Assembly (NCBI GenBank): GCA_902536065.1
Contig: CACAVZ010000011.1
Span: 1-39,240 of the forward strand
Reading direction: 5' to 3'
Length of the DNA stretch: 39,240 bases
Source of the DNA: an uncultured Synechococcaceae cyanobacterium
GTDB lineage: Bacteria; Cyanobacteriota; Cyanobacteriia; PCC-6307; Cyanobiaceae
Shown here: positions 19,120 through 28,876 of the stretch, piece by piece
How positions within the stretch are numbered: the first letter of the stretch is position 1
Layout of the letters: every line of letters starts with the position of its first letter
Notes under the pieces: model-generated
Databases searched by the model: none
What the model was told of the DNA's origin: nothing
Seen by the model: only the letters and a program-made list of their open reading frames with translations
Position numbers and translations under genes: made by a program

Positions 19120-19761
19120 TTGATAAAATTTTTTATAATTTTATTATATTTATTTTCAATTTTTTTTATATCAATAGTTTTTAAAAAATATAATGAAGAT
19201 AGCAGAGAAATTGTCAGAAAAATAATACATATCGGAATAGGACCATTAATTCCAATTGCACAATTTTTAAAAATTGCTCAAAATTCAGCTCTTATTTTTA
19301 CAGGAATTATATCGTTAATGGTTTTCATTAATTATACCTATAAATTATTGCCAGCAATTGAAGATGTTGAGAGAGAGAGTTATGGAACATTATTTTATTG
19401 TCTAAGTTTATTTATTTTGATTTATCTTTTCTGGGATAAAGATCCATATGCATTAATTACTGGATTTTTTATTATGACTTTTGGTGATGGATTAGCTGGG
19501 TTAATAGGAAAAAGCTTTAACTCAAAGAGTTGGATTTTGTTTAACCAAAAAAAATCTTTATTTGGTACTATAACTATGTTTTTAACAAGCTTAATAGTAG
19601 TTTTCTCAATAGGATATACCCAACAAAATAGTTTAAATTTTAATTATTTTACAATAGCTTTTTTTGCGACTTTGCTCGAACAATTCAGTGTTTTAGGTAT
19701 AGATAATTTCATTGTTCCAATTTCTTCAGCATTATTTTTTAATTTTTTTATTACTAACTAA
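19120..19761 (+). CDS. Membrane protein of the phytol/dolichol kinase family (VTE5/SEC59-like)
   Basis: A 213-residue polytopic membrane protein with about six hydrophobic helices. The family signs are EIVRKIIHIGIGPL near residues 27-40, FGDGLAGLIG near 127-136, and QKKSLFGTITMF near 148-160. These match the RK-HI, GDG-A-IG and KKS-GT blocks of the CTP-dependent phytol/dolichol kinase family (VTE5, SEC59, DGK1). In a phototroph, salvage of phytol from chlorophyll breakdown would be a reasonable role, but the substrate is inferred. The start is TTG at 19120; no in-frame ATG lies near the N terminus. It begins 5 bp after the sigma gene, suggesting co-transcription, and its last 8 bases overlap the convergent DAHP synthase gene. 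Confidence 0.82.
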   Translation: MIKFFIILLYLFSIFFISIVFKKYNEDSREIVRKIIHIGIGPLIPIAQFLKIAQNSALIFTGIISLMVFINYTYKLLPAIEDVERESYGTLFYCLSLFILIYLFWDKDPYALITGFFIMTFGDGLAGLIGKSFNSKSWILFNQKKSLFGTITMFLTSLIVVFSIGYTQQNSLNFNYFTIAFFATLLEQFSVLGIDNFIVPISSALFFNFFITN

Positions 19762-20821
19762 GTGAATTGTATAAAATAGCTAGTAATTTTTTTGTAGTTT
19801 CAATATCTATGCATGCATCTGTAATGCTTCTACCAAACTGGAGATCCTCTTTTTTTAAAAGTTTTTGATTCCCTTCCTTCAAATGACTTTCTAACATAAC
19901 TCCCAAAATATTTTTTTCACCATTACTTATTTGAGAGGCTATATTTTTTAACACTTCCGACTGTTTTCTGAAGTCTTTATTGGAATTTCCATGACTACAA
20001 TCAATCATCACTTTATGAGGTAGATTACATTGCCTCAATTCAGTTGAAATTCTTTTAACGTGATCACTCTCAAAATTTGGGCCTTTTGAACCGCCCCTTA
20101 AAACTATATGTCCATCTGGATTTCCTGTAGTGTTTACAATAGAAGCCATTCCATTTTCATTTACACCTAAGAAATGGTGCGATTTTGAAGCTGACTGCAT
20201 TGCATTGATTGCAGTAGCAAAAGAACCATCTGTTCCATTTTTAAAGCCTATAGGCATTGATAATCCTGATGCCATTTCCCTATGAGTTTGACTTTCAGTA
20301 GTTCGCGCACCTATAGCTGTCCAACTTATTAAATCGGCAATATATTGGGGAACAATTGGATCTAATAATTCTGTAGCAGAAGGTATACCACGAGTGGCTA
20401 GATATGAAAGCAAACTTCTCGCCCTTCTTAAACCAGTATTAATATCATAAGAATCATCTAAATGAGGATCATTTATCAATCCCTTCCAACCAATAGTAGT
20501 TCTTGGCTTCTCAAAATATACTCTCATAATTATTTCTAATTTATTACTATAGATTTCTCGAAAGTTTTGAATATATTTTGAATATTCCTTTGCCGCCTCT
20601 ATATCATGAATTGAACATGGACCAACAATGACTAAAAGCTTTTGATCATTATGGTGCAAAATATTTTGTATCGATCTTCTTGTTTTAGAAACTGTATTAG
20701 CAGAGGCGTGATCTAAAGGTATATCATTATGTAATCTGCTTGGAGGTATTAATGGACGCGTTTCAACAACATGTAAATCTGATGTCTTTTCTAAAGCTGA
20801 ATTATTTGATGATGTCGTCAT
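19754..20821 (-). CDS. aroG: 3-deoxy-D-arabino-heptulosonate 7-phosphate synthase (class I)
   Basis: First shikimate-pathway enzyme, joining phosphoenolpyruvate and erythrose 4-phosphate. The 355-residue protein is the E. coli AroF/G/H type: VIVGPCSIHDIEAAKEY near residue 65, RVYFEKPRTTIGWKGLINDPHLD-like sequence near 100, GARTTESQTHREMASGLSMP near 173-192, FKNGTDGS near 195, and MIDCSHGNSNK near 270. Length fits the family (about 350). Which aromatic amino acid inhibits it cannot be read with confidence, so the symbol is by family. ATG at 20821 is a good start. It diverges from acnB across 97 bp. Confidence 0.95.
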   Translation of the reverse strand: MTTSSNNSALEKTSDLHVVETRPLIPPSRLHNDIPLDHASANTVSKTRRSIQNILHHNDQKLLVIVGPCSIHDIEAAKEYSKYIQNFREIYSNKLEIIMRVYFEKPRTTIGWKGLINDPHLDDSYDINTGLRRARSLLSYLATRGIPSATELLDPIVPQYIADLISWTAIGARTTESQTHREMASGLSMPIGFKNGTDGSFATAINAMQSASKSHHFLGVNENGMASIVNTTGNPDGHIVLRGGSKGPNFESDHVKRISTELRQCNLPHKVMIDCSHGNSNKDFRKQSEVLKNIASQISNGEKNILGVMLESHLKEGNQKLLKKEDLQFGRSITDACIDIETTKKLLAILYNSLS

Positions 20822-20918
20822 TGATTAATTAAGAAGTTTGAATATTTAAAAAAGCATTTATGAATACTCTCCTTTTCAATATTAAAAATAACAATAGATT
20901 AGGCATTAAACCTTACTA

Positions 20919-23492
20919 ATGAAGAATTTGGAAACATTGCTAAAAGATTATGCAGATCACGTGGCTGAAAGAGCTGCCAAAGGTATACCTCCTTTACCCT
21001 TGAGTGCTGAGCAAACAAATTGTGTTACAAAATTATTGGAACAAGATAGTACTTACGATTTATCTTATTTATTTGATTTACTTATAAATAGAGTACCACC
21101 GGGAGTTGATGAGGCTGCTTATGTAAAAGCAAGCTGGCTTACAGCTATTGTTAATTCAGAAAAATATTGCAAATTAATTAATCCCAAAAAAGCAATTGAA
21201 ATACTAGGAACAATGATAGGCGGATATAATGTGAATTCTCTAGTTGAAATTCTCAAAGGAGAAAATAATTTACTTGCTAAAAAAGCAGCAGAAGTATTAA
21301 AAGATATCATTCTTGTTTATGACTCAGCTAATGAAATATATGAATTATCTCAAAAAAATATTTTTGCAAAAGAGGTTGTAAATAGTTGGGCAAAAGCAGA
21401 ATGGTTCAAAAATAAAAAAGTTCTAGAGAAAAAGATAACTTGTTTAGTTTTTAAAGTGGACGGAGAGACAAACACAGACGACTTATCACCAGCTGTACAT
21501 GCAACAACACGCCCAGATATACCAATGCATGCATTAGCTATGTTGGAATTTAAAAAACCAGATGGACTAAGAATTCTTGATGATTTAAAAAAACAAGATT
21601 TACCAATAGCTTATGTTGGAGATGTTGTTGGAACAGGAAGTTCTAGAAAATCTGCTATTAATTCACTTATTTGGCATATAGGCGAGGAAATCCCTTTTGT
21701 TCCAAACAAAAAAACAGGTGGAATTATTATTGGTGGCAAAATAGCTCCTATTTTCTTTAATACTGCACAAGATTCAGGAGCTCTACCTATAGAAGCTGAC
21801 GTCTCTAATATGAAAACAGGAGATGTTATTACAATTTATCCTTATGAAGGCATTATTAAAAAAATCAAAAAGGATTCAAATACAGAAGAATTATTAAGCA
21901 AATTCGACTTGAGGCCATCAACTCTTATTGATGAAATTCAAGCTGGCGGCAGAATTAATCTTATGATTGGCAGATCTCTTACGGACAAAATTAGAAACAA
22001 GTTAGATTATCAACCAAGTGAAATATTCATCCGACCACAAAATCCAAAAGAAAGTAATTATGGCTTTACCCAAGCTCAAAAAATAGTAGGCAAAGCATGC
22101 GGTTTGGCTGGAGTTAGACCAGGAATGACTTGTGAACCAATCATGACAACAGTTGGTAGTCAAGATACAACTGGGCCAATGACTAGAGATGAACTAAAAG
22201 AACTAGCTTGTTTAGGATTCACAGCGGATTTAGTAATGCAAAGTTTTTGTCATACAGCTGCATATCCTAAACCAGTAGATCTTGTTACCCATAAAGAATT
22301 ACCTGATTTTATATCTCAAAGAGGTGGTGTAGCTCTTAAACCTGGTGACGGCATAATTCACAGCTGGCTTAACAGAATGCTTCTCCCTGATACTGTTGGC
22401 ACAGGTGGAGATAGTCATACAAGATTCCCTCTTGGTATTTCATTTCCTGGCGGCTCGGGCATTGTTGCCTTTGCCGCTGCAATAGGGTCAATGCCATTAA
22501 ATATGCCGGAATCTGTACTCGTTAAATTTAAAGGAGATTTATTGCCAGGAATTACTCTAAGAGATTTAGTCAATGCAATCCCTCTCTTCGCAATCAAAAA
22601 AGGACTCTTAACTGTTGAGAAAACAAATAAGAAAAATATCTTTAATGGAAAAATCATGGAAATTGAGGGATTACCTAACCTAAAACTTGAACAAGCTTTT
22701 GAACTCACTGATGCTACTGCAGAACGCTCATGCGCTGGAAGCACAATACTTTTATCCCAAGACACTGTTCAAGAATACTTAAGAAGCAATATTTGCTTGC
22801 TAGAAAAAATGATTGAGAGCAATTATGAAGACTCAAAGTCAATTTCAAGAAGAATAAATGACATGAAAAATTGGTTAAAAAAACCTTCATTAATTCAGCC
22901 AGATACAAACGCTCAATATGGAGAAATTATTGAAATTGATTTAGCGAAAGTAACACAACCTATAGTTGCTTGCCCTAACGATCCAGATAATGTAAAAGAA
23001 ATCACAGATGTTTCAAATACAAATATTGACGAAGTTTTTATAGGTTCTTGCATGACAAATATTGGACATTACCGAGCAGCGGCGAAAGTTCTTGAAGGTG
23101 TAAAAAATTTAAAAGCTAAATTATGGATTTGTCCTCCTACAAAAATGGATGAAGAAACCCTAAAAGCTGAAGGTTACTATAAAATATTTGAAAATTGTGG
23201 TGCAAGATTAGAGTTGCCAGGCTGTTCTTTATGTATGGGAAATCAAGCCAGAGTAGATGAAGGATCTGTAGTATTTTCTACTAGTACAAGAAATTTTGAT
23301 AATAGACTGGGTAAAAATGCGCAAGTATTTTTAGGAAGTGCTGAATTGGCAGCAGTTTGCGCACTACTTGGAAAAATTCCTGAAGTTGAAGAATATCAAG
23401 ATATTACTAAAAATAAAATTAATCCATATTCAAATGAGCTTTATCGTTATCTTCAATTTGATGAAATACATAATTTCAGTTTGTCAAAGTGA
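20919..23492 (+). CDS. acnB: Aconitate hydratase B (also 2-methylisocitrate dehydratase type)
   Basis: TCA-cycle enzyme isomerising citrate and isocitrate through a 4Fe-4S cluster. The 857-residue protein has the AcnB order: a HEAT-like helical domain (about 1-160), then the swivel domain (VGDVVGTGSSRKSAINS), then the catalytic domains. Cluster ligands are visible at Cys711 (IGSCMTNIGH) and Cys769/Cys772 (LPGCSLCMGNQ), essentially the E. coli AcnB spacing. Other active-site blocks include QDTTGPMTRDE and GTGGDSHTRFP. Length matches AcnB (about 860). In cyanobacteria it feeds 2-oxoglutarate for nitrogen assimilation. Confidence 0.97.
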   Translation: MKNLETLLKDYADHVAERAAKGIPPLPLSAEQTNCVTKLLEQDSTYDLSYLFDLLINRVPPGVDEAAYVKASWLTAIVNSEKYCKLINPKKAIEILGTMIGGYNVNSLVEILKGENNLLAKKAAEVLKDIILVYDSANEIYELSQKNIFAKEVVNSWAKAEWFKNKKVLEKKITCLVFKVDGETNTDDLSPAVHATTRPDIPMHALAMLEFKKPDGLRILDDLKKQDLPIAYVGDVVGTGSSRKSAINSLIWHIGEEIPFVPNKKTGGIIIGGKIAPIFFNTAQDSGALPIEADVSNMKTGDVITIYPYEGIIKKIKKDSNTEELLSKFDLRPSTLIDEIQAGGRINLMIGRSLTDKIRNKLDYQPSEIFIRPQNPKESNYGFTQAQKIVGKACGLAGVRPGMTCEPIMTTVGSQDTTGPMTRDELKELACLGFTADLVMQSFCHTAAYPKPVDLVTHKELPDFISQRGGVALKPGDGIIHSWLNRMLLPDTVGTGGDSHTRFPLGISFPGGSGIVAFAAAIGSMPLNMPESVLVKFKGDLLPGITLRDLVNAIPLFAIKKGLLTVEKTNKKNIFNGKIMEIEGLPNLKLEQAFELTDATAERSCAGSTILLSQDTVQEYLRSNICLLEKMIESNYEDSKSISRRINDMKNWLKKPSLIQPDTNAQYGEIIEIDLAKVTQPIVACPNDPDNVKEITDVSNTNIDEVFIGSCMTNIGHYRAAAKVLEGVKNLKAKLWICPPTKMDEETLKAEGYYKIFENCGARLELPGCSLCMGNQARVDEGSVVFSTSTRNFDNRLGKNAQVFLGSAELAAVCALLGKIPEVEEYQDITKNKINPYSNELYRYLQFDEIHNFSLSK

Positions 23493-23501
23493 TCATGGAT
23501 T

Positions 23502-24860
23502 ATGCCAAACCTTTTAAAAGAAAATATTCAAAAAACAAGTAATAATTCTTCCCGTAGCATCAAAAAATTATTAAGACAAAGGTCTCTCGTTGTTGCATTT
23601 TCGCTTTTATTAACAGGTTTAGGGGCTTCAATTACAAGCATATTTTTTAAAACTGGAATCTACTTTATTAATAATTGGAGATTAGCACTATTAGACCAAT
23701 TCCCATCTATTTCAGTATTACCAATTTTTGGAGCTGTAGGAGGGGCCATTGCGGGATATTTAATCAAAAATATTGCACCTGCTGCAAAAGGTTCAGGTGT
23801 AAGTCAAATCATGGGTTTCTTAAGGCATAAAAAAGTGCCAATGAATATAAAAGTAGGATTAGTAAAGCTCATATCAGGAATTATCGCTATTGGTAGTGGA
23901 TTCCCTTTAGGTCCAGAGGGTCCATCAGTGCAAATGGGAGGATCAGTTGCTTGGCAAATGGCAAAATGGCTAAAAGCTCCTACAGCCTTCAGAAGAGTTA
24001 TTGTTGCAGCTGGTGGTGGTGCTGGAATAGCTGCAGTTTTTAGCGCTCCATTAGGAGGTTTTGTTTATGCAATAGAAGAGCTATTAAACTCTGCTAGACC
24101 AGTAGTTTTGCTATTAGTAGTAATTACAACTTTCATCGCAGATTCATCTGCTGACATTATTCAAGCCTTGGGTTTAGATCCTAAAGCAGGAGGTTTTGAT
24201 TTTAACCTCGGATTTTTAATTCAAAAAGAATATGATCCATCAGTTTTTTTCTTACCTATAGATTTTATTTATCTAGTATTACTAGGAATAATTATTGGAA
24301 TCTTTGCAGAATTGTACAGCAGATATGTTTTGTTAATGCAAAACCTTGGGAAAAAATGGTATAAAAATAAATTTGTTTTAAAAATGAGTATATGTGGACT
24401 TATTTTAGGAAGTATCTATTCTTTTTTACCCAGTACATTTCATAATTTAGATGAATTACAAAAAATAATAGCTGAGCAAAATACAAGTATTGGAATTGCT
24501 TTATTAGCAGTTTTAATACTATTTATAACAACAGGGTTAGCTGCAGCATCTGGAGCTCCTGGGGGATTATTCTATCCAATGCTTACCCTAGGTGGGTCAA
24601 TCGGCTTAATCATAGGGAGTTGGGTAGAACTAGCAACTGGACATGCCCCAAGTACATACATTTTTGCTGGAATGGGTGCTTTCGTAGCAGGATGTTCGCG
24701 AACGCCAATAACAGCTATGTTTTTAGCTTTTGCCTTAACAAAAAATTTATTAATTATGAAACCTGTCTTAATAAGCTGCATTGCCAGTTTCTTGATAGCA
24801 AGAGCTTTTAATGAAGAATCAATTTATGAAAGACAGATACAAATAGAATTGGAAGATTAA
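23502..24860 (+). CDS. ClC-family chloride channel or Cl-/H+ antiporter
   Basis: A 452-residue membrane protein with roughly ten or more hydrophobic helices and the three ClC selectivity blocks. These are GSGVSQ at residues 97-102 (canonical GSGIP), GPEGP at 137-141 with the gating glutamate at 139, and GGLFYP near 353 (canonical GxFxP). The gating glutamate is kept. The first block lacks the usual Ile-Pro, with Val-Ser-Gln there instead, which could affect anion selectivity. No C-terminal CBS domains are present. It starts 9 bp after acnB, so it is probably co-transcribed with it. Chloride or related anion transport is inferred from the family. Confidence 0.92.
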   Translation: MPNLLKENIQKTSNNSSRSIKKLLRQRSLVVAFSLLLTGLGASITSIFFKTGIYFINNWRLALLDQFPSISVLPIFGAVGGAIAGYLIKNIAPAAKGSGVSQIMGFLRHKKVPMNIKVGLVKLISGIIAIGSGFPLGPEGPSVQMGGSVAWQMAKWLKAPTAFRRVIVAAGGGAGIAAVFSAPLGGFVYAIEELLNSARPVVLLLVVITTFIADSSADIIQALGLDPKAGGFDFNLGFLIQKEYDPSVFFLPIDFIYLVLLGIIIGIFAELYSRYVLLMQNLGKKWYKNKFVLKMSICGLILGSIYSFLPSTFHNLDELQKIIAEQNTSIGIALLAVLILFITTGLAAASGAPGGLFYPMLTLGGSIGLIIGSWVELATGHAPSTYIFAGMGAFVAGCSRTPITAMFLAFALTKNLLIMKPVLISCIASFLIARAFNEESIYERQIQIELED

Positions 24861-24870
24861 ATAATTTTTT

Positions 24871-25725
24871 TTAATCAAAAACAGCAGTTTTGCTGTTATA
24901 CACAAAAACTTGATGATTTAGATGTAATCTAACTGCTCTTGCTAAGGCTATTCTTTCAATATCTCTTCCTTTTCTAATCAAATCATCAACTTCATCCCTA
25001 TGGCTTACATTAACTGTACATTGCTCAATTATCGGCCCTTCATCAAGATCTTCAGTAACATAGTGGGCTGTAGCACCGATTAATTTAACCCCCCTCTTCC
25101 ATGCTCGATGATATGGTTGTGCCCCCTTAAATGCAGGCAAGAAAGAATGATGAATATTGATTATTGAAGAAAACTTTTTTAAAAAAGAGTTACTCAGAAT
25201 TTGCATATATTTAGCTAAAACAACTAGATCGATTTTATGTTCTTTTATTAAATTTAAAATTTGATCTTCAACATCAGATTTTTTAATATTAAAAGTATCA
25301 ATACATACAAATTTTGCATTAAAGTCATTTGCAATATTTTCAAGATCAGAATGATTTGAGATTACTAACGGCACTTTCATCTTGAGTTCGCCATTTCTTA
25401 CTCGCCAAAGTAGATCAATCAAACAATGATTTTGTTTGCTAACTAAAATAGCAACATTTGGAATTTCATCAGAATAATTAACTTTAAATTCACCATTAAC
25501 TTCAGCTGCAATTTTTCCAAATTCACTGAAGATTTCATCTCTATTAAAAGATTCATTATTACTATTCCATTCAATTCGACTAAGAAATAAACCCGCGTCT
25601 TGATCTGTGTGATGATCAGAATGCTTTATATTGCCACCATAATTTGAAATCCAACTCGTAAGTAAACTTACAAGCCCAGGACGATCGGGACAAACAATTT
25701 TGAATATAATTGAAGGATGTTTCAA
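24871..25725 (-). CDS. purU: Formyltetrahydrofolate deformylase
   Basis: Hydrolyses 10-formyl-THF to formate and THF, balancing one-carbon pools. The 284-residue protein has an N-terminal ACT domain (SIIFKIVCPDRPGLVSLLTSWI, about 5-80) and a formyltransferase domain. The latter carries VLAKYMQILS, INIHHSFLPAFKGAQPYHRA near residues 188-207 and DLDEGPIIEQ near 232, which hold the Asn/His/Asp catalytic set. Length is normal. The frame begins at TTG 25725; no in-frame ATG exists before an upstream stop. It diverges from the FAD oxidase gene and ends 10 bp from the convergent ClC gene. It fits with gcvT elsewhere in the window as part of folate one-carbon metabolism. Confidence 0.95.
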   Translation of the reverse strand: MKHPSIIFKIVCPDRPGLVSLLTSWISNYGGNIKHSDHHTDQDAGLFLSRIEWNSNNESFNRDEIFSEFGKIAAEVNGEFKVNYSDEIPNVAILVSKQNHCLIDLLWRVRNGELKMKVPLVISNHSDLENIANDFNAKFVCIDTFNIKKSDVEDQILNLIKEHKIDLVVLAKYMQILSNSFLKKFSSIINIHHSFLPAFKGAQPYHRAWKRGVKLIGATAHYVTEDLDEGPIIEQCTVNVSHRDEVDDLIRKGRDIERIALARAVRLHLNHQVFVYNSKTAVFD

Positions 25726-25754
25726 AAAATTTTTAACTTGTTAATCAAATTATT

Positions 25755-25768
25755 TATTGTACACAATA
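25755..25768. promoter_or_regulatory. Inverted repeat TATTGT-AC-ACAATA in the purU/oxidase divergent region
   Basis: Perfect 6-bp arms with a 2-bp centre lie 6 bp upstream of the ATG at 25774. The position could suit an operator for one or both divergent genes. It could also be a chance palindrome in AT-rich DNA. It does not match the NtcA consensus. Confidence 0.35.
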
Positions 25769-25773
25769 TATCA

Positions 25774-26856
25774 ATGAATAGCTTAAAAGAAAAATTTCAA
25801 AAGGGGCACATACTTATTATTGGAGCGGGGATTATTGGAAAATTTAACGCACTGGAATTATCGGAATTAGGTTTTCAAATAACAATAATAGATCCAGCTC
25901 AAAATAAAAATAGTAGCAATGCAGCTTTAGGCCTGCTAATGGGTAATATGTATCAAAAAAGGAAAGGTAGAAGTTGGAATCTAAGGAAACAAAGCTTTGA
26001 ATTATGGCCAAAATGGATTGAATTACTGCGAGAATTTAATTTTGAATTAGAAATTAAAAAGCCATTAATACAGCTAACTAATGATGAACAGAAATTTAAA
26101 AAATTAGAAAAATTTATAAATGAAACTAATGATCAAAACTTACAAATTTTAGAAAAAGACTCAATTTACATTAAGAGTATAAATAAAGTCTTACAAACAA
26201 AAAATTTAAAAGGGATTATTTCTTTTAAAGATGGAAGGATTGATGCAAAATTACTACTTAAGACATTAGACACATATCTAAATAATAAAAAAGTAGTTTT
26301 TATAGAAGATGAAATAATAAAAATCAAAAAATCAAAAAATCAATGGATTGCTTTATCTAAAAAAAATGAAGAAATTAAGTCTGACATGATTATTTTATGT
26401 AATTCTTCAAATACGATTGATCTAATAGATAGCTTATCTCACCACATCAAATTGAAACCTGTACTAGGACAAGCTATGGAAGTTGGCATAAATGATCCGG
26501 GAGTTGATTTTTTATCGCTTCCAAAACAATTCAATATTAATGGCAAAAATATAATTCCAGTTTCAAAAAACAAACTGATTATTGGCTCAACAGACGAGTA
26601 TAGCGATATGCCCCAAAAAAATTTTTTTGAGGAGCTTACAAATTTTATTGAAAAAAAACCAAATTGGCTAATAGAAGAAAATATTACGAGAAAATGGTTC
26701 GGAATTAGATCAATGCCTGATGGGGAGCCATCACCAATAATGAAAAATCTAGAAAATGGTCTAATTATATGTACAGGTTTTTATAAAAATGGGATTTTAC
26801 TTGCTCCAGTTTGTTCTAAATGGGTTGCTAATGAAATTAGCAATTATTTTTTTTAA
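25774..26856 (+). CDS. FAD-dependent amine oxidase, glycine oxidase (ThiO)-like
   Basis: A 360-residue member of the DAO/glycine-oxidase family. Near the N terminus is the dinucleotide-binding motif [18 protein letters not shown], ending at IIDP. The C terminus has [16 protein letters not shown] and [20 protein letters not shown], close to the ThiO ending GHYRNGILLAPAT. ThiO makes the dehydroglycine needed for the thiazole of thiamine, so a thiamine role is plausible, but D-amino acid or sarcosine oxidation cannot be excluded. The ATG at 25774 is preferred over the ATG at 25717, which would add a hydrophobic stretch and overlap the divergent purU start. Its end overlaps dnaK by 4 bp. Confidence 0.85.
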   Translation: MNSLKEKFQKGHILIIGAGIIGKFNALELSELGFQITIIDPAQNKNSSNAALGLLMGNMYQKRKGRSWNLRKQSFELWPKWIELLREFNFELEIKKPLIQLTNDEQKFKKLEKFINETNDQNLQILEKDSIYIKSINKVLQTKNLKGIISFKDGRIDAKLLLKTLDTYLNNKKVVFIEDEIIKIKKSKNQWIALSKKNEEIKSDMIILCNSSNTIDLIDSLSHHIKLKPVLGQAMEVGINDPGVDFLSLPKQFNINGKNIIPVSKNKLIIGSTDEYSDMPQKNFFEELTNFIEKKPNWLIEENITRKWFGIRSMPDGEPSPIMKNLENGLIICTGFYKNGILLAPVCSKWVANEISNYFF

Positions 26857-28760
26857 TCTTTTGTTTCAGTAAAGTCAGCATCAATTACATCATCTCCACC
26901 TTTATCGTTTGAGTTACTTTGCTCTGAATCTCCCGTTGAGTCAGGTGATGGAGGCTGATTACCAGGTTGTTGATAAACAGATGAACCAACTGCATAGAGT
27001 TCTTGCTGAAGCTCTTCGAGAAGTTTTTTCATTGATTCATAATCTTCTTTAGATGTTGCCTCTTTTAAAGCATTACTTTTTTCTTCAACCTTAGACTTTG
27101 CTGTAGCATCAATTTTGTCGCCAAGTTCTCCAAGTTGCTTTTCTGTCTGATAGACAAGAGTCTCTGCTTGATTTTTTAAATCAATTTTTTCTCTTTTTTC
27201 TTTATCTGCAGATGCATTTGATTCTGCATCTTTTACCATTTTTTCTACCTCATTATCAGATAGAGTAGAAGCACCAGTAATGGAAATACTTTGTTCTTTA
27301 CCGCTTCCTTTATCTTTTGCGGTAACGCTTAAAATACCGTTAGCATCGATATCAAATGTAACCTCAATTTGAGGAACACCTCTTGGCGCTGAAGGTATAC
27401 CATCGAGTCTAAAAGTTCCTAAACTTTTATTATCAGAGGCCATTTCTCTTTCACCCTGTAATACATGAATTTCTACATTTGTTTGACCATCTACAGCAGT
27501 TGAATATGTCTCAGATTTTTTAGTAGGTACTGTAGTATTTCTATTTATCATTTTTGTCATAACTCCCCCTAAAGTTTCTACGCCTAGAGAAAGAGGAGTA
27601 ACGTCAAGCAACAATATGTCTTTAACCTCTCCTGCTAAAACTCCTCCTTGAATTGCAGCTCCAACAGCAACTACCTCATCAGGGTTAACCGTTTGGTTGG
27701 GTTCTTTACCTATTATTTTTTTCACTAAATCTAAAACAGCAGGTATTCTCGAAGAGCCTCCCACCATTACAACCTCATCAATTTCACTAGTAGATATTTT
27801 TGCATCACTTATAGCTCTCTCAACTGGAGTCTTGCATCTATCAATTAATGAGGCTGCTAATTCTTCAAACTTTGCGCGGGTTAAGTTTAAATCTAAGTGT
27901 TTTGGCCCTTCAGGGGTTGCAGTGATAAAAGGTAAATTGATTTCACTTTGTGTCGCATTTGAAAGCTCAATTTTCGCCTTTTCGGCTGCTTCAGTCAATC
28001 TTTGTAAGGCTTGCTTATCTTGTCTGAGGTCAATTCCCTCGTTTGATTTAAAAGTGCTTGCTAAATGATCCACAATACATCTATCAAAATCATCACCACC
28101 TAAATGTGTATCTCCTGATGTTGAAAGGACTTCAGTTACTCCATCGCCAGCTTCAATAACTGAAACATCAAATGTTCCTCCACCTAAATCAAAAACAAGT
28201 ATTTTTTCGTTCTCTTTATCTAGACCATATGCTAGAGCTGCAGCAGTAGGTTCATTAACAATTCTGAGAACTTCTAAACCTGCAATCTTTCCTGCATCTT
28301 TTGTAGCCTGTCTTTGAGAATCATTAAAATAAGCAGGAACAGTAATTACTGCTTGAGTAACTTTTTCACCAAGATATTTCCCTGCATCATCAGCTAACTT
28401 TCTTAAGACTTGAGAACTTACTTCTTCAGGAGAAAACTGCTTATCTAAAATAGGACACTTTAACTTGACACTAGAACCAGATTTTTCAACAGAGTAACTG
28501 ACTTCTTTAGATTCTTCATTAACTTCATCAACTCTTCTCCCAACAAAACGCTTTGCTGAATAAAAAGTGTTTTCAGGATTCATAACAGCTTGTCTTTTTG
28601 CAATTTGTCCAACAAGCTGGTCTTGATTTTTTGTATATGCAACAACTGATGGAGTAGTTCTGAAACCCTCAGCATTTGCTATTACAGTGGGTTTACCACC
28701 TTCCATTACAGCGACGCAACTATTAGTTGTTCCTAAATCGATTCCTACAACCTTACCCAT
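26853..28760 (-). CDS. dnaK: Hsp70 chaperone DnaK
   Basis: ATP-dependent chaperone of 635 residues. From the ATG at 28760 it begins [22 protein letters not shown], the standard DnaK start. Further marks are [22 protein letters not shown] near residue 195, [13 protein letters not shown] near 335, the linker [14 protein letters not shown], and the charged tail ending [10 protein letters not shown]. An open frame with a TTG start extends 21 residues further (28823). It is not typical of DnaK and is rejected as the start. The leader holds a GC-rich element and a short overlapping uORF (28810-28745). No CIRCE (TTAGCACTC-N9-GAGTGCTAA) element is visible. Cyanobacteria have several dnaK copies; this resembles the main housekeeping type. 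Confidence 0.97.
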   Translation of the reverse strand: MGKVVGIDLGTTNSCVAVMEGGKPTVIANAEGFRTTPSVVAYTKNQDQLVGQIAKRQAVMNPENTFYSAKRFVGRRVDEVNEESKEVSYSVEKSGSSVKLKCPILDKQFSPEEVSSQVLRKLADDAGKYLGEKVTQAVITVPAYFNDSQRQATKDAGKIAGLEVLRIVNEPTAAALAYGLDKENEKILVFDLGGGTFDVSVIEAGDGVTEVLSTSGDTHLGGDDFDRCIVDHLASTFKSNEGIDLRQDKQALQRLTEAAEKAKIELSNATQSEINLPFITATPEGPKHLDLNLTRAKFEELAASLIDRCKTPVERAISDAKISTSEIDEVVMVGGSSRIPAVLDLVKKIIGKEPNQTVNPDEVVAVGAAIQGGVLAGEVKDILLLDVTPLSLGVETLGGVMTKMINRNTTVPTKKSETYSTAVDGQTNVEIHVLQGEREMASDNKSLGTFRLDGIPSAPRGVPQIEVTFDIDANGILSVTAKDKGSGKEQSISITGASTLSDNEVEKMVKDAESNASADKEKREKIDLKNQAETLVYQTEKQLGELGDKIDATAKSKVEEKSNALKEATSKEDYESMKKLLEELQQELYAVGSSVYQQPGNQPPSPDSTGDSEQSNSNDKGGDDVIDADFTETKD

Positions 28761-28824
28761 GGGTAAATTCTCAATATTTGATATTCTCCATAATCGGTCA
28801 TCGACGTCATTATTGTTACTCAAA

Positions 28825-28864
28825 GGCGGGGTGTGGTTCCCGAACAGATCGCGATTTTTTTTTT
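28825..28864. promoter_or_regulatory. GC-rich element plus T10 run between dnaK and aroE
   Basis: Positions 28825-28854 are 20/30 G+C in a very AT-rich window and are followed by ten T on the plus strand. They contain the palindromes GTTCGGGAAC and ATCGCGAT and a possible CGGG/CCCG stem. It could be the dnaK leader, a promoter or operator, or the 3' end of a small RNA read on the plus strand. I cannot tell which. Confidence 0.4.
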
Positions 28865-28876
28865 AAATTTCCAAAA

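Noticed and set aside
28761-28823. 21-residue extension of DnaK from a TTG
   Set aside because: DnaK proteins start at [14 protein letters not shown]; the extension is not family-like and starts with TTG.
28727-28876. 50-residue extension of AroE
   Set aside because: It runs antisense through the dnaK start and the GC-rich element; AroE homology begins at the ATG at 28877.
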